Shown here: one piece after another, positions 26,111-37,050 of the stretch
How positions within the stretch are numbered: the first letter of the stretch is position 1
How the letters are laid out: each line of letters opens with the position of its first letter
Source: Lachnospiraceae bacterium
GTDB taxonomy: Bacteria; Bacillota; Clostridia; Lachnospirales; Lachnospiraceae
Direction of reading: 5' to 3'
Assembly: GCA_902363675.1 (NCBI GenBank)
Contig: CABJAV010000005.1
Coordinates: forward strand, 62,001-126,000
Length of the DNA: 64,000 nucleotides
Made by a program: the position numbers and the translations under genes
The notes under the pieces: model-generated
Told to the model about the DNA's origin: nothing
The model's database searches: none
The model's input: only the letters and a program-made list of their open reading frames with translations

Positions 26111-26140
26111 AAAATGAGGCTGCATCCGCAGCCTCATTTT
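26111..26140. terminator. Bidirectional terminator between the AP2-like gene and leuD
   Basis: AAAATGAGGCTGC pairs perfectly with GCAGCCTCATTTT across an ATCC loop. It ends both convergent units. Confidence 0.88.
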
Positions 26141-26154
26141 GTATCACACTCTGT

Positions 26155-26643
26155 TTATTTCTGATTAATGTAATTTACCAGACCTTCACAGTCGATAATC
26201 TTCTGCATGAATGGCGGGAATGCCTGTCCCTGGAACTTCTCTCCTGTTGTCACATCTGTAATCACACCGGAATCAAAATCCACTTCCACCTCATCTCCAA
26301 CGGAGATTGCCTTGGCAGCTTCCGGACATTCAATAATCGGGAGTCCGATATTGATCGCATTACGATAGAAAATGCGGGCAAATGTCTCAGCGATTACGCA
26401 GCTGATGCCGGATGCCTTGATTGAAATTGGTGCATGCTCACGGGAAGAGCCACATCCAAAATTCTTATTAGCGACCATGATGTCGCCTTCTTTTACATTA
26501 TTTACGAAGTCTTTATCGATGTCTTCCATGCAATGTGTTGCCAATTCTTTCGGATCGGAAGAATTCAGATATCTTGCCGGAATGATTACATCGGTATCTA
26601 CGTTGTCACCATATTTAAAAACTTTACCATGTGCAGCTTTCAT
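26155..26643 (-). CDS. leuD: 3-isopropylmalate dehydratase small subunit
   Basis: A 162-residue swivel-domain subunit with the family markers [15 protein letters not shown] near the start and [12 protein letters not shown]. Together with LeuC it isomerizes 2-isopropylmalate to 3-isopropylmalate. It lies 28 bp after leuC. The short form is typical of Clostridia and archaea, where homoaconitase or methylmalate dehydratase members also occur; the pairing with leucine-type leuC and other branched-chain genes in this window favours LeuD. Confidence 0.9.
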   Translation of the reverse strand: MKAAHGKVFKYGDNVDTDVIIPARYLNSSDPKELATHCMEDIDKDFVNNVKEGDIMVANKNFGCGSSREHAPISIKASGISCVIAETFARIFYRNAINIGLPIIECPEAAKAISVGDEVEVDFDSGVITDVTTGEKFQGQAFPPFMQKIIDCEGLVNYINQK

Positions 26644-26671
26644 TTTTTCTCTCCATTTCTATGGACAATTC

Positions 26672-27937
26672 TTAGTCCATTACTTCGTCAGGTCCTGAAA
26701 TCTTGCCGGTGATTGCACTTGCAGCAGCAACTGCAGGGCTTGCAAGATATACTTCAGACTCTACATGACCCATACGTCCTACAAAGTTACGATTTGTTGT
26801 AGAAATACAACGCTCGCCCTCTGCAAGAACTCCCATATATCCACCAAGACATGGACCGCAGGTTGGTGTGCTGACAATTGCTCCTGCCTCAATAAATGTA
26901 CGGATCAGACCTTCTGTCATCGCGTCCAGATAAATCTGCTGTGTTGCAGGAATTACGATCACACGGATTCCCTTTGCGACTTTCTTTCCCTCGAGAATCT
27001 TTGCCGCAATGCGTAAGTCATCCATACGTCCGTTTGTACAGGAACCGATTACTACCTGGTCGATCTTTACATCGCCAACTTCATCAATCGTTCTTGTGTT
27101 TTCCGGAAGGTGAGGAAAAGCTACGGTTGGCTTTAAAGTACTTAAGTCAATCGTATATTCCTCATCATACTCTGCATCCTCGTCTGCTTCATACTCAACG
27201 AATGGACGCTTAGAATGTTCTTTCATATATGCACGTGTCAGATCATCTACCGGGAAAATACCATTCTTTCCGCCTGCCTCAATTGCCATATTTGCAATTG
27301 TAAAACGATCATCCATTGTCAGATACTGGATACCATCTCCAACAAACTCCATAGACTTGTATAAAGCGCCATCTACACCGATCATACCAATGATATGAAG
27401 GATAACATCTTTGCCGCTGATCCACTTTGCAGGCTTACCTGTAATGTTGAAACGAATTGCGGATGGTACTTTAAACCATGCCTTTCCGGTAGCCATACCA
27501 GCTGCCATATCAGTACTTCCGACACCGGTAGAAAATGCACCAAGTGCGCCATATGTACATGTGTGTGAATCCGCACCGATAATCACATCTCCGGCTACTG
27601 TAAGACCTTTCTCCGGAAGCAATGCGTGCTCGATTCCCATCTCTCCAACATCAAAATAATTTGTAATTTCATTCTTACATGCAAACTCGCGGACACATTT
27701 ACAGTGCTGTGCAGATTTAATATCTTTGTTTGGTGCAAAATGATCCATGACAAGTGCGATTTTGTCCTTATGGAATACACCATCCACTTTCATTTTTTCA
27801 ATTTCATGAATTGCCACTGGAGATGTAATATCATTGCCCAGAACCAGGTCAAGATCTGCCTCTATCAGTTGACCGGCACTCACGCTGTCTAATCCTGCAT
27901 GCGCAGCCAGAATTTTCTGAGTCATTGTCATACCCAT
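26672..27937 (-). CDS. leuC: 3-isopropylmalate dehydratase large subunit
   Basis: A 421-residue aconitase-family protein from ATG 27937, preceded by AAGGAGG; a longer frame to 27973 has no site. The [4Fe-4S] ligands are seen in VIGSCTNGR and TPTCGPCLG, and substrate-site motifs in [13 protein letters not shown]. It forms the active enzyme with LeuD. Divergent from a LysR gene that probably regulates it. Confidence 0.92.
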   Translation of the reverse strand: MGMTMTQKILAAHAGLDSVSAGQLIEADLDLVLGNDITSPVAIHEIEKMKVDGVFHKDKIALVMDHFAPNKDIKSAQHCKCVREFACKNEITNYFDVGEMGIEHALLPEKGLTVAGDVIIGADSHTCTYGALGAFSTGVGSTDMAAGMATGKAWFKVPSAIRFNITGKPAKWISGKDVILHIIGMIGVDGALYKSMEFVGDGIQYLTMDDRFTIANMAIEAGGKNGIFPVDDLTRAYMKEHSKRPFVEYEADEDAEYDEEYTIDLSTLKPTVAFPHLPENTRTIDEVGDVKIDQVVIGSCTNGRMDDLRIAAKILEGKKVAKGIRVIVIPATQQIYLDAMTEGLIRTFIEAGAIVSTPTCGPCLGGYMGVLAEGERCISTTNRNFVGRMGHVESEVYLASPAVAAASAITGKISGPDEVMD

Positions 27938-27966
27938 GATTGTTTCCTCCTTTATACTTTCACTCA

Positions 27967-28006
27967 CTAGCATGTGCTATATTTCCATTGATAGTATTCT
28001 AGCATG
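27967..28006. promoter_or_regulatory. Direct repeat CTAGCATG, two copies 32 bp apart, in the leuC promoter region
   Basis: CTAGCATG occurs at 27967-27974 and 27999-28006, three helical turns apart, in the divergent space between leuC and lysR. On the reverse strand TAGAAT lies between them and may be the leuC -10 box. The repeats are candidate sites for the adjacent LysR protein; this is inference. Confidence 0.4.
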
Positions 28007-28112
28007 GTTTATTTCATAATTAAAATACATAATAAACATATTTACCATAACTTGATTTTATGATATACTACCTATGTATTATAACACAACCACCATAAGA
28101 ATGGAGGTCATT

Positions 28113-29021
28113 ATGAATCAAAATCTATCATCTTACTGGATTTTTTATACAGTAGCCAATGCTGGCAATATATCAAAAGCCGCAAAGGAACTCTATATCA
28201 GCCAGCCGGCAATCAGTAAATCCATACAAAAATTGGAAGAAAATCTCAATTGCAAGCTTTTTTCCAGAAGTTCCCGCGGGGTGCTCCTGACAGACGAGGG
28301 CCAGCTTCTGTATGGTCACGTAAAAGAAGCTTTTGAAACATTGAATCTTGGGGAGGACAAGTTGCGACGTTCGATCGAATTAGGTGTCGGTCATCTGCAG
28401 ATTGGAGTGAGCTCCACGCTCTGCAAACATATGCTCCTTCCTTATCTGAAAGAATTTATCCGCCGCAATCCCCATATCAGCATTTCCATCAGCTGCCAGT
28501 CAACCAACGAAACACTTCGTCTGCTTGATGAAAATAAAATTGATATCGGACTCATTGGCAAACCGGAAAATCTCAAAAACATTGACTTCTACTATCTGGA
28601 CAATATTGAGGACATCTTTGTTGCGAACCGCGATTACCTGAACAATCTAAAAAAAAGAGGCATCGCGGAAAATGAAATTCTCAGTAATTCTACGCTCATG
28701 CTTCTCGACAAAAACAATATGACTCGCCAGTATATCGACGATTATCTGCAGGAAAATCATATCTCCGTCGCTGATTCTATTGACATTTCCGATATGGATC
28801 TTCTGATTGATTTTGCTAAAATCGGTGTCGGCGTAGCCTGCGTCATCCGAAGTTTTGTGTCCGGCGAGCTTGCAGACGGAAGTCTTGTAGAAGTCCCGCT
28901 CGGTATCCCGATCCACGAACGTGAAGTAGGATTTTCCTATAAAGAAAATTTAAAACCATCGAAATCCCTACAGAGTTTTATCGATTTCTATAAAAATTTT
29001 AATCCAAAGGAGCAATCATGA
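28113..29021 (+). CDS. LysR family transcriptional regulator
   Basis: A 303-residue protein from ATG 28113 (MNQNLSSYWIFYTV), preceded by GGAGG. It has an N-terminal winged helix (AGNISKAAKELYISQPAISKSIQKLEENL) and a C-terminal substrate-binding effector domain. It is divergent from leuCD, the usual layout for a LysR activator of the neighbouring operon. Its 3' end overlaps the next gene by 4 bp (ATGA), so the two are coupled. Confidence 0.9.
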   Translation: MNQNLSSYWIFYTVANAGNISKAAKELYISQPAISKSIQKLEENLNCKLFSRSSRGVLLTDEGQLLYGHVKEAFETLNLGEDKLRRSIELGVGHLQIGVSSTLCKHMLLPYLKEFIRRNPHISISISCQSTNETLRLLDENKIDIGLIGKPENLKNIDFYYLDNIEDIFVANRDYLNNLKKRGIAENEILSNSTLMLLDKNNMTRQYIDDYLQENHISVADSIDISDMDLLIDFAKIGVGVACVIRSFVSGELADGSLVEVPLGIPIHEREVGFSYKENLKPSKSLQSFIDFYKNFNPKEQS

Positions 29022-29788
29022 AAGAACAATTACACACTATCCCTATCTCTGACGCCATGGCCAATGCCGGAGAATGTCCCTTCTGTTATATCGAACGCAA
29101 GACCGAAGAACATATGATGGACTTTGTTCTCGGCCACGGCGCATCCTATATGGAAGCTGATATCCGTGACATGACCGATCGCGAAGGTTTCTGCCGTGCC
29201 CATTTCAAAAAAATGTTTGATTATGGAAATTCTCTTGGAAATGCATGGATACTAAAGACATTGTACAAACGTCATCTCGAAGAAATGGATCGCGAGTTCA
29301 AGCACTTCAAACCGGAAAACACCGGAAAAAAAAGCGGATTTTTCAGCAAAACCAAATCCGATTCCAGCAGCAATTCGATTGTGAACTGGATCAACCGCAG
29401 AGAATCTACCTGTTTTATCTGTACCAGCGTACAAAACACGTTTCAGGCATATATGAAAACTTTTTTTGACATGTACAAAAAACATCCGGAATTCCGTGAG
29501 CAGGTTGCCGCAACCAAAGGTTTCTGCCTCGATCATTTCAAAGTGCTATGCGAAGGGGCAGATGAAATGCTTTCCGACAAGGAGCGAAAAGATTTCTATG
29601 ACACTATGCTTCCTCTCATGCGCGAAAATGTTGAGCGCGTCTATGAAGATGTTGCATGGTTTGTAGAAAAATACGATTATAAGAACCGTGATGCAGACTG
29701 GAAAAACTCCAAGGACGCCATCCAGCGGGGCATGCAGAAACTCCGCGGAAGCGATCCTTCTCTTCCACCACATATTCTGAAAAAATAG
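29018..29788 (+). CDS. DUF6062-like protein with duplicated CxxC/CxxH metal-type motif
   Basis: A 256-residue soluble protein. The motif CxxC followed 35 residues later by CxxH occurs twice: C20, C23, C59, H62 and C132, C135, C170, H173 (ECPFC...GFCRAHF and TCFIC...GFCLDHF). This indicates an internal duplication with two zinc-type or Fe-S-type sites, separated by a Ser/Lys-rich linker (about 102-122). I recall such proteins as DUF6062; function unknown. Translation is coupled to the LysR gene. Confidence 0.7.
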   Translation: MKEQLHTIPISDAMANAGECPFCYIERKTEEHMMDFVLGHGASYMEADIRDMTDREGFCRAHFKKMFDYGNSLGNAWILKTLYKRHLEEMDREFKHFKPENTGKKSGFFSKTKSDSSSNSIVNWINRRESTCFICTSVQNTFQAYMKTFFDMYKKHPEFREQVAATKGFCLDHFKVLCEGADEMLSDKERKDFYDTMLPLMRENVERVYEDVAWFVEKYDYKNRDADWKNSKDAIQRGMQKLRGSDPSLPPHILKK

Positions 29789-29791
29789 CGG

Positions 29792-30547
29792 TCATTTACT
29801 TCCTGTGAATTTTTCATACCCCAAATCCATCAGGAAAATGCAAAGCAGAATCAAGCCGGCATAGCCCAGCAGGTATCCCGGATTTCCCATCCATTGTGCA
29901 AGCCACTCAAGGGGAGATCCGCCAGACGGCCGGTTTACAAACATATAATTCACCTGATATTTCTTATCAAACACATAAATCGGCGGAACAACGACTGCAA
30001 GAAATACAATTACCTGCCACATTTTTTTCATCTGTGGAACAATTTCATGTGATGTAAGCAGGCATGTCACATACAAAATAATCCCTAAATGGAACAATAT
30101 CGCTTCCAGGGAAATAAAATGAATCAATGGATATGCATTCCAGTTTGGAAAAAGCAATGCCAGTATTGCCCCAGGCAGACACAATGCATACAGCATCTGT
30201 CCTAACCATTTCCACTTCGTGAAGCAATGAATCCCACATAAAATTCCTGTCATACTGCACAAATGAAACGGAAGTTCATATAAGAAATTCTCCCCGATGA
30301 CCGCAATATAAATTGCCCGAAGAATCATCCAGCCAACCAGCGACATAGCAATTGTTTTTTCGAATTTTTGCTTTTTTTGCGCCTTTGCCTTCCAATACCA
30401 GTGTAAAGAAACTACTGTAACAGCAAGACATAACAAAAGACACAGAATATGCCATATTCCAAACAATTTAAATCCAATGCCATCCGGAATTTTGGTTTCA
30501 TATGTAAAAAAATATTTCAAAGATGACAATTTCATGACTTCATTCAC
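29792..30547 (-). CDS. YwaF/TIGR02206 family membrane protein
   Basis: A 251-residue protein with six or seven membrane segments. Family-typical pieces are the PFHLCSMTG segment and a C-terminal RPSGGSPLEWLAQWMGNPGYLLG. TTGG-GAG-type site before the ATG. Function is not established in this family; the convergent neighbour gives no clue. Confidence 0.75.
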   Translation of the reverse strand: MNEVMKLSSLKYFFTYETKIPDGIGFKLFGIWHILCLLLCLAVTVVSLHWYWKAKAQKKQKFEKTIAMSLVGWMILRAIYIAVIGENFLYELPFHLCSMTGILCGIHCFTKWKWLGQMLYALCLPGAILALLFPNWNAYPLIHFISLEAILFHLGIILYVTCLLTSHEIVPQMKKMWQVIVFLAVVVPPIYVFDKKYQVNYMFVNRPSGGSPLEWLAQWMGNPGYLLGYAGLILLCIFLMDLGYEKFTGSK

Positions 30548-30600
30548 ACTCCAGACCTTTTGATGATATATAGTTTATCCTTTTATTGAATTTCTAAAAC

Positions 30601-30630
30601 AAGAACCCCGGAATAAATTCCAGGGTTCTA
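30601..30630 (-). terminator. Terminator of leuS
   Basis: AGAACCC-GGAA and TTCC-GGGTTCT arms form a hairpin 15 bp beyond the leuS stop. Confidence 0.75.
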
Positions 30631-30644
30631 ATCATATAACTATG

Positions 30645-33062
30645 CTATTTCATTACAATATTTACAAGTCTTCCCGGAACATAAATCTCTTTAACAATAT
30701 TTCCAGTCAGCTTGTCAGCGATTACTTCTTTTGCTTTCGCAATAACTTCATCCTTCGGATCATCCTTCTGAATTCCAAGTGTTCCTTTTACTTTTCCGTT
30801 AATCTGTACTGCAATTTCTACAGAAGACTCAACGGTCTTTGCTTCATCATATTCCGGCCATGTCTGCTGGTATACTCTGCCTTCGCAGCTAATTGCCTGC
30901 CACATTTCTTCTGTGATATGAGGTGCAACCGGATTGAGCAGGATAATCAGAGTCTTAAGCTCACCCTTTGTGATAGATCCCTTCTTGTAGAAATCATTGA
31001 GGATTGCCATCATTGCAGCAATTGCGGTATTGTACTTCAGATTTTCGAAGTCATTAGAGACTTTCTTGATTGTCTGATGCATCTTTGTCTCAAGATCCTT
31101 TGAGTATCCTTCTTCTTCTGTCATAAGATCCTGTAATTTCCAAACACGATCGAGGAATCTGCGGCATCCCTTTACTCCATCCTCGGACCAGGAAGCAGCC
31201 AGATCGAATGCGCCAATGAACATCTCGTACGTACGAAGCGTATCTGCACCGTACTCATTTACGATGTCATCCGGATTGACAACGTTTCCTCTGGACTTTG
31301 ACATCTTCTCACCGTTTTCACCAAGAATCATACCGTGTGATGTTCTCTTCTGGTATGGTTCCGGAGTCGGAACAACGCCCTGATCATATAAGAATTTATG
31401 CCAGAAACGAGAATACAGTAAATGAAGGGTTGTATGCTCCATTCCACCATTGTACCAGTCTACTGGAAGCCAGTATTTTAATGCTTCCGGACTTGCAAGT
31501 GCCTTATCATTATGCGGATCTGTATATCTTAAGAAATACCAGGAAGATCCGGCCCACTGAGGCATAGTATCTGTCTCACGCTTTGCAGGTCCACCACAGC
31601 AAGGACAAGTTGTATTTACCCAGTCGGTCATCGCTGCAAGCGGTGACTCACCGTTGTCTGTAGGCATATAACTTTCTACTTCCGGCAATAATAATGGAAG
31701 TTCACTCTCATCAATCGGAACATATCCGCACTTGTCACAATGTACAATCGGTATTGGCTCTCCCCAGTAACGCTGACGTGAGAATACCCAGTCTCTTAAT
31801 TTGTAATTTGTCTTTGCCTGACCGATGCCTTTCTCTTCCAGGAAGGAAATCATCTTCTCTTTGGCATCCTTTACTTCCAGTCCGTTTAAGAAATCAGAGT
31901 TAATGAGTACGCCTGTTGCAACGTCCGTAAATGCTACTTCATTGACATCCACTTCCTCTCCGTTCTTTGCAACGACCTGAATAATTGGAAGGTTAAATTT
32001 CTTTGCGAATTCCCAGTCTCTTTCATCATGTGCAGGAACAGCCATGATTGCACCTGTTCCGTAGCTCATAAGTACATAATCAGATACCCAGATTGGAACT
32101 TCTTTCCCGTTTACCGGATTGATTGCAGTCAGTCCATCGATTGCAACACCCGTCTTATCCTTTGCAAGCTCTGCACGCTCAAAATCAGACTTTCTGGAAG
32201 CCTGCTCACGATACGCAAGAATCTCATCCCAGTTCTTAATCTGATCTTTGTATTTGTCCAGATATGGATGTTCCGGAGATACAACCATGTAAGTTACACC
32301 GAACAATGTATCACATCTTGTTGTATAAATGCGAAGCTTATCTTCCGTATCTTTGATCTGGAAATCAACTTCCGCACCGGTAGAACGTCCAATCCAATTC
32401 TTCTGTGAAACCTTAACACGCTCGATATAATCAACGTCATTCAGACCTTCAATCAGCTTGTCTGCATACTCTGTGATTTTAAGCATCCACTCACTTTTTA
32501 CCTTGCGGACAACCGGAGCTCCACAACGCTCACATACACCATTGACAACTTCCTCATTTGCAAGACCAACCTTGCAGGAAGTACACCAGTTAATTGGCAT
32601 CTCTTTCTTATAAGCAAGACCAGCTTTGAACAGTTTCAGGAAAATCCACTGTGTCCATTTATAATAATTTGGATCGGTTGTATTGATCTCACGATCCCAG
32701 TCAAAAGAATAGCCAAGAGAATGTAACTGTTCCTTGAAATGTTTTACATTGTTCTCTGTTACGATCTTCGGATGAATCTTATTCTTAATAGCATAGTTCT
32801 CTGTAGGCAAACCAAATGCATCCCATCCCATTGGATAAAGTACATTGTATCCCTGCATTCTTCTCTTACGGGCAACGATATCCAATGCCGTATATGGTCT
32901 TGGATGTCCTACATGAAGTCCCTGTCCAGATGGATATGGGAACTCAACCAATGCATAATACTTTGGTTTTGAATAATCATTTGTTGCAGCAAAAGCCTTC
33001 TCATCATCCCAGACTTTCTGCCACTTTTTTTCCACGACTTTGTGGTTGTACACTTCTGACAT
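30645..33062 (-). CDS. leuS: Leucine-tRNA ligase
   Basis: A class I synthetase of 805 residues from ATG 33062 ([15 protein letters not shown]), which has AAAGGAGG upstream. HIGH-type motif is seen as [14 protein letters not shown] and KMSKS as [10 protein letters not shown]. Zinc-type cysteines (CTSC, CERC and HCDKCG, CPCCGG) and the CP1 editing domain (about 220-400) with TTRCDTLFG and AHDERD are complete. It is preceded by a T-box leader with a leucine specifier. Confidence 0.97.
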   Translation of the reverse strand: MSEVYNHKVVEKKWQKVWDDEKAFAATNDYSKPKYYALVEFPYPSGQGLHVGHPRPYTALDIVARKRRMQGYNVLYPMGWDAFGLPTENYAIKNKIHPKIVTENNVKHFKEQLHSLGYSFDWDREINTTDPNYYKWTQWIFLKLFKAGLAYKKEMPINWCTSCKVGLANEEVVNGVCERCGAPVVRKVKSEWMLKITEYADKLIEGLNDVDYIERVKVSQKNWIGRSTGAEVDFQIKDTEDKLRIYTTRCDTLFGVTYMVVSPEHPYLDKYKDQIKNWDEILAYREQASRKSDFERAELAKDKTGVAIDGLTAINPVNGKEVPIWVSDYVLMSYGTGAIMAVPAHDERDWEFAKKFNLPIIQVVAKNGEEVDVNEVAFTDVATGVLINSDFLNGLEVKDAKEKMISFLEEKGIGQAKTNYKLRDWVFSRQRYWGEPIPIVHCDKCGYVPIDESELPLLLPEVESYMPTDNGESPLAAMTDWVNTTCPCCGGPAKRETDTMPQWAGSSWYFLRYTDPHNDKALASPEALKYWLPVDWYNGGMEHTTLHLLYSRFWHKFLYDQGVVPTPEPYQKRTSHGMILGENGEKMSKSRGNVVNPDDIVNEYGADTLRTYEMFIGAFDLAASWSEDGVKGCRRFLDRVWKLQDLMTEEEGYSKDLETKMHQTIKKVSNDFENLKYNTAIAAMMAILNDFYKKGSITKGELKTLIILLNPVAPHITEEMWQAISCEGRVYQQTWPEYDEAKTVESSVEIAVQINGKVKGTLGIQKDDPKDEVIAKAKEVIADKLTGNIVKEIYVPGRLVNIVMK

Positions 33063-33081
33063 ATGTTCCTCCTTTAAAATC

Positions 33082-33345
33082 AAAAAATCTTCGTCTCTAT
33101 AATTTAAGAGACGAAGATTATACTCCGTGGTACCACTCTGTTTCGTGTCTGTTTATAAACAAACACGCACTCATAATCTTTTATCGAAGATTAACCGTCC
33201 AAACCTAAACAACTTCCGTCGAAGTCTTCTGCCTGGCTGCTCCAAGGCGAGTTCAAATTCAAAATCTACTGCCTCGCACCTGCCGACAGCTCTCTGAAAA
33301 ATCCTTGAATCCTACTATTCCTCTTCATTGCATTGTCTATTCAGA
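33082..33345 (-). promoter_or_regulatory. T-box riboswitch (tRNA-Leu type) upstream of leuS
   Basis: On the reverse strand the T-box sequence AGAGTGGTACCACGG (33138-33124) is followed by a terminator stem AATCTTCGTCTCT with AGAGACGAAGATT and a T run (33119-33082). In the stem I region GAACTCGCC contains the CUC leucine specifier (33251-33249). Uncharged tRNA-Leu would allow read-through into leuS. The 5' limit is approximate. Confidence 0.92.
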
Positions 33346-33444
33346 TTTAACCAAATAACAGATTTATTCTATCATAGTTCCGGTTTTTGTCAACTGATTT
33401 TCATAACAAACCGTAAAACCCATTCCATGTATTGGAATAAAAGC

Positions 33445-33473
33445 AAAAAGGCTCCGGCAAAATGCCGAAGCCT
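33445..33473 (-). terminator. Terminator of ilvC
   Basis: AGGCTTCGGCA and TGCCGGAGCCT form a stem with one G-T pair, followed by five T on the reverse strand, just after the ilvC stop. Confidence 0.85.
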
Positions 33474-33486
33474 AATTATGTACGGA

Positions 33487-34524
<1,038 letters not shown>

Positions 34525-34560
34525 CTAAATATATACTCTTATATAAAAATAATAAGTAGC

Positions 34561-35061
34561 TTAATCTAAAAACTTAACATCAGATGAACCTCTTGTTAAG
34601 CCTGTGATTCCGGTTCTCGCAAGTTCCAGAATCTCATATCCATCAAGCAGATCCAAAAATGCATCCAGCTTGTCCTGATGACCAACTAATTCAATCACCA
34701 TAGAATCATGCGTAACATCCACAATCTTTCCGTGGAAAATTTCTGTCACATTCATGATTGGCTGACGCTGCGTATCTGTTGCACGAATCTTGACCAGAAT
34801 CAATTCTCTTGTAACAGAGAACCCCGGTTCCAGCTTCTTGATGTCCAGTACATCTTCCAGTTTTTCAAGTTGCTTCTCAATCTGATCCAGAATCAATTCG
34901 TCACCACTGGCAACAATAGTAATTCTTGTATATTTCGGATCTGCAGTAACTCCGGATGAAAAACTGTCAATATTATATCCTCTGCGACTGAACAAACCGG
35001 AAATACGGCTTGTAACGCCAGGATTGTTTTCAACTAAAAGTGATAATGCCTGCTTTCTCAT
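34561..35061 (-). CDS. ilvN: Acetolactate synthase regulatory (small) subunit
   Basis: A 166-residue protein with an N-terminal ACT domain (LSLLVENNPGVTSRISGLFSRRGYNIDS) and a C-terminal regulatory domain with EIFHGKIVDV. It confers valine feedback on the large catalytic subunit, which is not in this window. It heads the ilvN-ilvC unit. Called ilvN or ilvH in different genomes. Confidence 0.93.
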   Translation of the reverse strand: MRKQALSLLVENNPGVTSRISGLFSRRGYNIDSFSSGVTADPKYTRITIVASGDELILDQIEKQLEKLEDVLDIKKLEPGFSVTRELILVKIRATDTQRQPIMNVTEIFHGKIVDVTHDSMVIELVGHQDKLDAFLDLLDGYEILELARTGITGLTRGSSDVKFLD

Positions 35062-35094
35062 TTGAAAACCTACTTCTTTCTTTTTGTTTATTTG

Positions 35095-35123
35095 ATAATA
35101 ATACCATAATCAATATTTGTCAA
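35095..35123 (-). promoter_or_regulatory. Promoter of ilvN-ilvC
   Basis: On the reverse strand TTGACA (35123-35118) and TATTAT (35100-35095) are spaced by 17 bp, 34 bp before the ilvN start. No T-box or leader peptide is visible in this space. Confidence 0.7.
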
Positions 35124-35196
35124 GCACTATAATTATTATAACTTTAGGTTATAATGTAAATAACCCGAATCTATTATATATACTTTTCTTAGCAAT

Positions 35197-35760
35197 TTAA
35201 TATAATGAAAATAAAGTGGAAAGCACTAATGTTCCAAACACCAGACCTATAACATAAACAACCATCGCTATGCCACTGCAGATAATACCCGCAATCGCCA
35301 TTCCTCTTCCAGCATTATTCTTGTTCTGTAACGATATAATTCCAAATACGAGTCCAAGTACTGCAACGATCGTCTTTAACCAAAAAGATGGTACACAACA
35401 CATCATTAAAATAGCAACAATTCCAAGTATCATAGACGCAATTGCAAATCCTGTCGATCCGCCATCCATATTCGATGGTTGTGGAGCTCCATATCCCTGA
35501 TTTTGATTTGGATATCCATTATTCTGATACTGCTGTCCATTGTACCCCTGATTCATATTTTGACCGGAATTCTGATAGTTGGAATTTTGTGTTGAACCAC
35601 TATAAGATGGAGTTTGTTCTCCATACACCTGCTGTCCGGAAACTGTGTTGTTCTGCTGCTGGTTATTTGAAAAACCATTTTGTGTATGCACAGGTGTCCC
35701 GCAATACCCACAGACATTGGCGTTGTCATTGATCTGACTGCCACAATTCTTACAATACAT
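35197..35760 (-). CDS. Zinc-ribbon membrane protein with Gln/Asn-rich linker
   Basis: A 187-residue protein. Residues 1-23 are a zinc ribbon (MYCKNCGSQ...VCGYCGTPV). A disordered linker rich in Gln, Asn, Gly and Tyr follows (about 27-100), then a DUF4190-like membrane region with two hydrophobic segments (about 104-125 and 155-185) separated by LVFGIISLQNKNNAGRGMAI. AGAGAGGA lies before the ATG. Function unknown; such proteins are thought to sense or organise the membrane. Confidence 0.8.
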   Translation of the reverse strand: MYCKNCGSQINDNANVCGYCGTPVHTQNGFSNNQQQNNTVSGQQVYGEQTPSYSGSTQNSNYQNSGQNMNQGYNGQQYQNNGYPNQNQGYGAPQPSNMDGGSTGFAIASMILGIVAILMMCCVPSFWLKTIVAVLGLVFGIISLQNKNNAGRGMAIAGIICSGIAMVVYVIGLVFGTLVLSTLFSLY

Positions 35761-35774
35761 ATCTTTTATCCTCT

Positions 35775-36015
35775 CTATAATTTCTCGTTTTCTCTCCGAA
35801 AACGGTCAATTGCCGGGAAGTTGTTTTGTGTGATATTTTCCGGAAGATTATCCAAATCAAAACAGCTTTCAAAACTGTCACCAAGTTCTAGCCCACTGTC
35901 CATTGTCCTTTCTCTTCTGTAAAAGGATTTGATTCTCTTCATTAATAATAAGAACGCCTGCGCAGGTCATAGGACGATGTCCGACTACCTTGCGCAAATC
36001 CATGATATATCCCAT
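35775..36015 (-). pseudogene. Nudix hydrolase remnant with internal deletion
   Basis: From ATG 36015 the frame reads MGYIMDLRKVVGHRP, then CAGVLIINEENQILLQKR and DNGQWA, the N-terminal part of a Nudix hydrolase, and stops. A second frame right after gives DSFESCFDLDNLPENIT and AIDRFRRENEKL, its C-terminal part. The middle, with the Nudix box, is missing and the frame is shifted at the join. The remnant sits at the edge of the decaying region. Confidence 0.75.
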
Positions 36016-36124
36016 GTTTTACTTCCACCATTGCTCATTTTGTTATTCTGTCGAGTCTTTTTACTTACTTCCGACATACAACACATTAATCGTATCATTC
36101 TGCATATAAAAAGGCAAGAAAAAT

Positions 36125-36400
36125 CTACTCTTCTATTTGAAGCGAAAAATTATCAAGTTCCGTGGCAGCATCTTCGAATACATTTCTTAACTTTTCGGCG
36201 TATTCTCCTAAATAGTGGCAACTTGCCTTATAATTACTCCATTTTATGCAAACCGACAATTCAATTCCCCCCGTCAGGCAATCCCATAGTGCATCTAAAT
36301 TTTCACCATAATAATCAGGTAATTCCAATTTTTCTTTCAATATCTTGTGTGTAATCGCAACATCTTTAAAAAGATTTCCATCTAATGATATATATTTCAA
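36125..36400 (-). CDS. Barstar-family protein
   Basis: A 91-residue protein with the barstar signature LPDYYGENLDALWDCL (about 27-42) and a C-terminal helix. Barstar binds and inhibits barnase-type ribonucleases, and relatives serve as immunity proteins in polymorphic toxin systems. No barnase-like toxin is seen here. Its place beside gene debris suggests an orphan immunity gene. Confidence 0.8.
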   Translation of the reverse strand: MKYISLDGNLFKDVAITHKILKEKLELPDYYGENLDALWDCLTGGIELSVCIKWSNYKASCHYLGEYAEKLRNVFEDAATELDNFSLQIEE

Positions 36401-36420
36401 TTTTTAATATCCTTCCTATA

Positions 36421-36757
36421 ATTTCAAGCCCTAAATCATTGATTTTTGGACTTTTTCTTTAAACAGTTACCTCATAACAAGTGCTAAAGTGCATGAACAT
36501 TCATTGTATCAAGTACTGAATAGCTGAAAACAGGGTCATCCCCTACGGAGAGAACTACTGCCAGCTACAGCTCTTGTTTGTTTTGATTATTACTGACCTT
36601 CCTTTGCTGCAGGGACTCTTTTCAGTGGACGCCTCCCCTGCTTTATCAGTTGGTCTTGGTGCTGATGTAGTGCACTTCACACTCCATCTGGTTTACGGGT
36701 TTCTTTCCCGGAACCCTGCCCGAATCCAGATAAACTCTGAATCCCGGCAAGGGTCTG
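36421..36757. other. Non-coding stretch, probable 3' flank of the IS110 relic
   Basis: No credible gene in about 340 bp. It adjoins the transposase relic at 36758 on its 3' side. The second copy of the relic (49314) lacks this stretch, so it may be the original right end of the element. If the element is of the IS1111 type a guide (bridge) RNA could lie here; I see no proof. Confidence 0.4.
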
Positions 36758-37050
36758 GAATCGTAATGCTATCTTAAGTAGTACTTATGCTGCCTGTGGT
36801 ATTGCCTGATCTGGTCTTACAATGTCTCCCAACAGTTTCTTCGGATCATATTCTGAGTCTTTTGCGTCCTCTGTGACTGATTTTGGTCTCTCCGGTATGC
36901 TTGCCCGAACGGCAGGCTACTAATCCTAATCCGCTTAACTTCTGGATTTCCTTTACATTGTCAAATCTTGATATGTCCCCCATCTCTGCAAGTATCCCAG
37001 ACAGGATGTTTTCACCGATTCCTGATATTGCCAGAATGTTCTTTGCATAT
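36758..37050 (-). mobile_element. IS110-family transposase relic, copy 1 (293-bp direct repeat)
   Basis: This copy matches 49314-49606 base for base except one position (T at 36923, C at 49479). It encodes the C-terminal helix-hairpin-helix part of a DEDD transposase (YAKNILAISGIGENILSG, ETKISHRGRKRLR), then shifts frame at an internal deletion into the C-terminal tail DPKKLLGDIVRPDQAIPQAA (stop at 36785). It cuts the preceding gene at 37050. Not functional. Confidence 0.85.

Noticed and set aside
35929-36354. 141-codon forward frame
   Set aside because: It is antisense to the Nudix remnant and the barstar-like gene, with no ribosome site.
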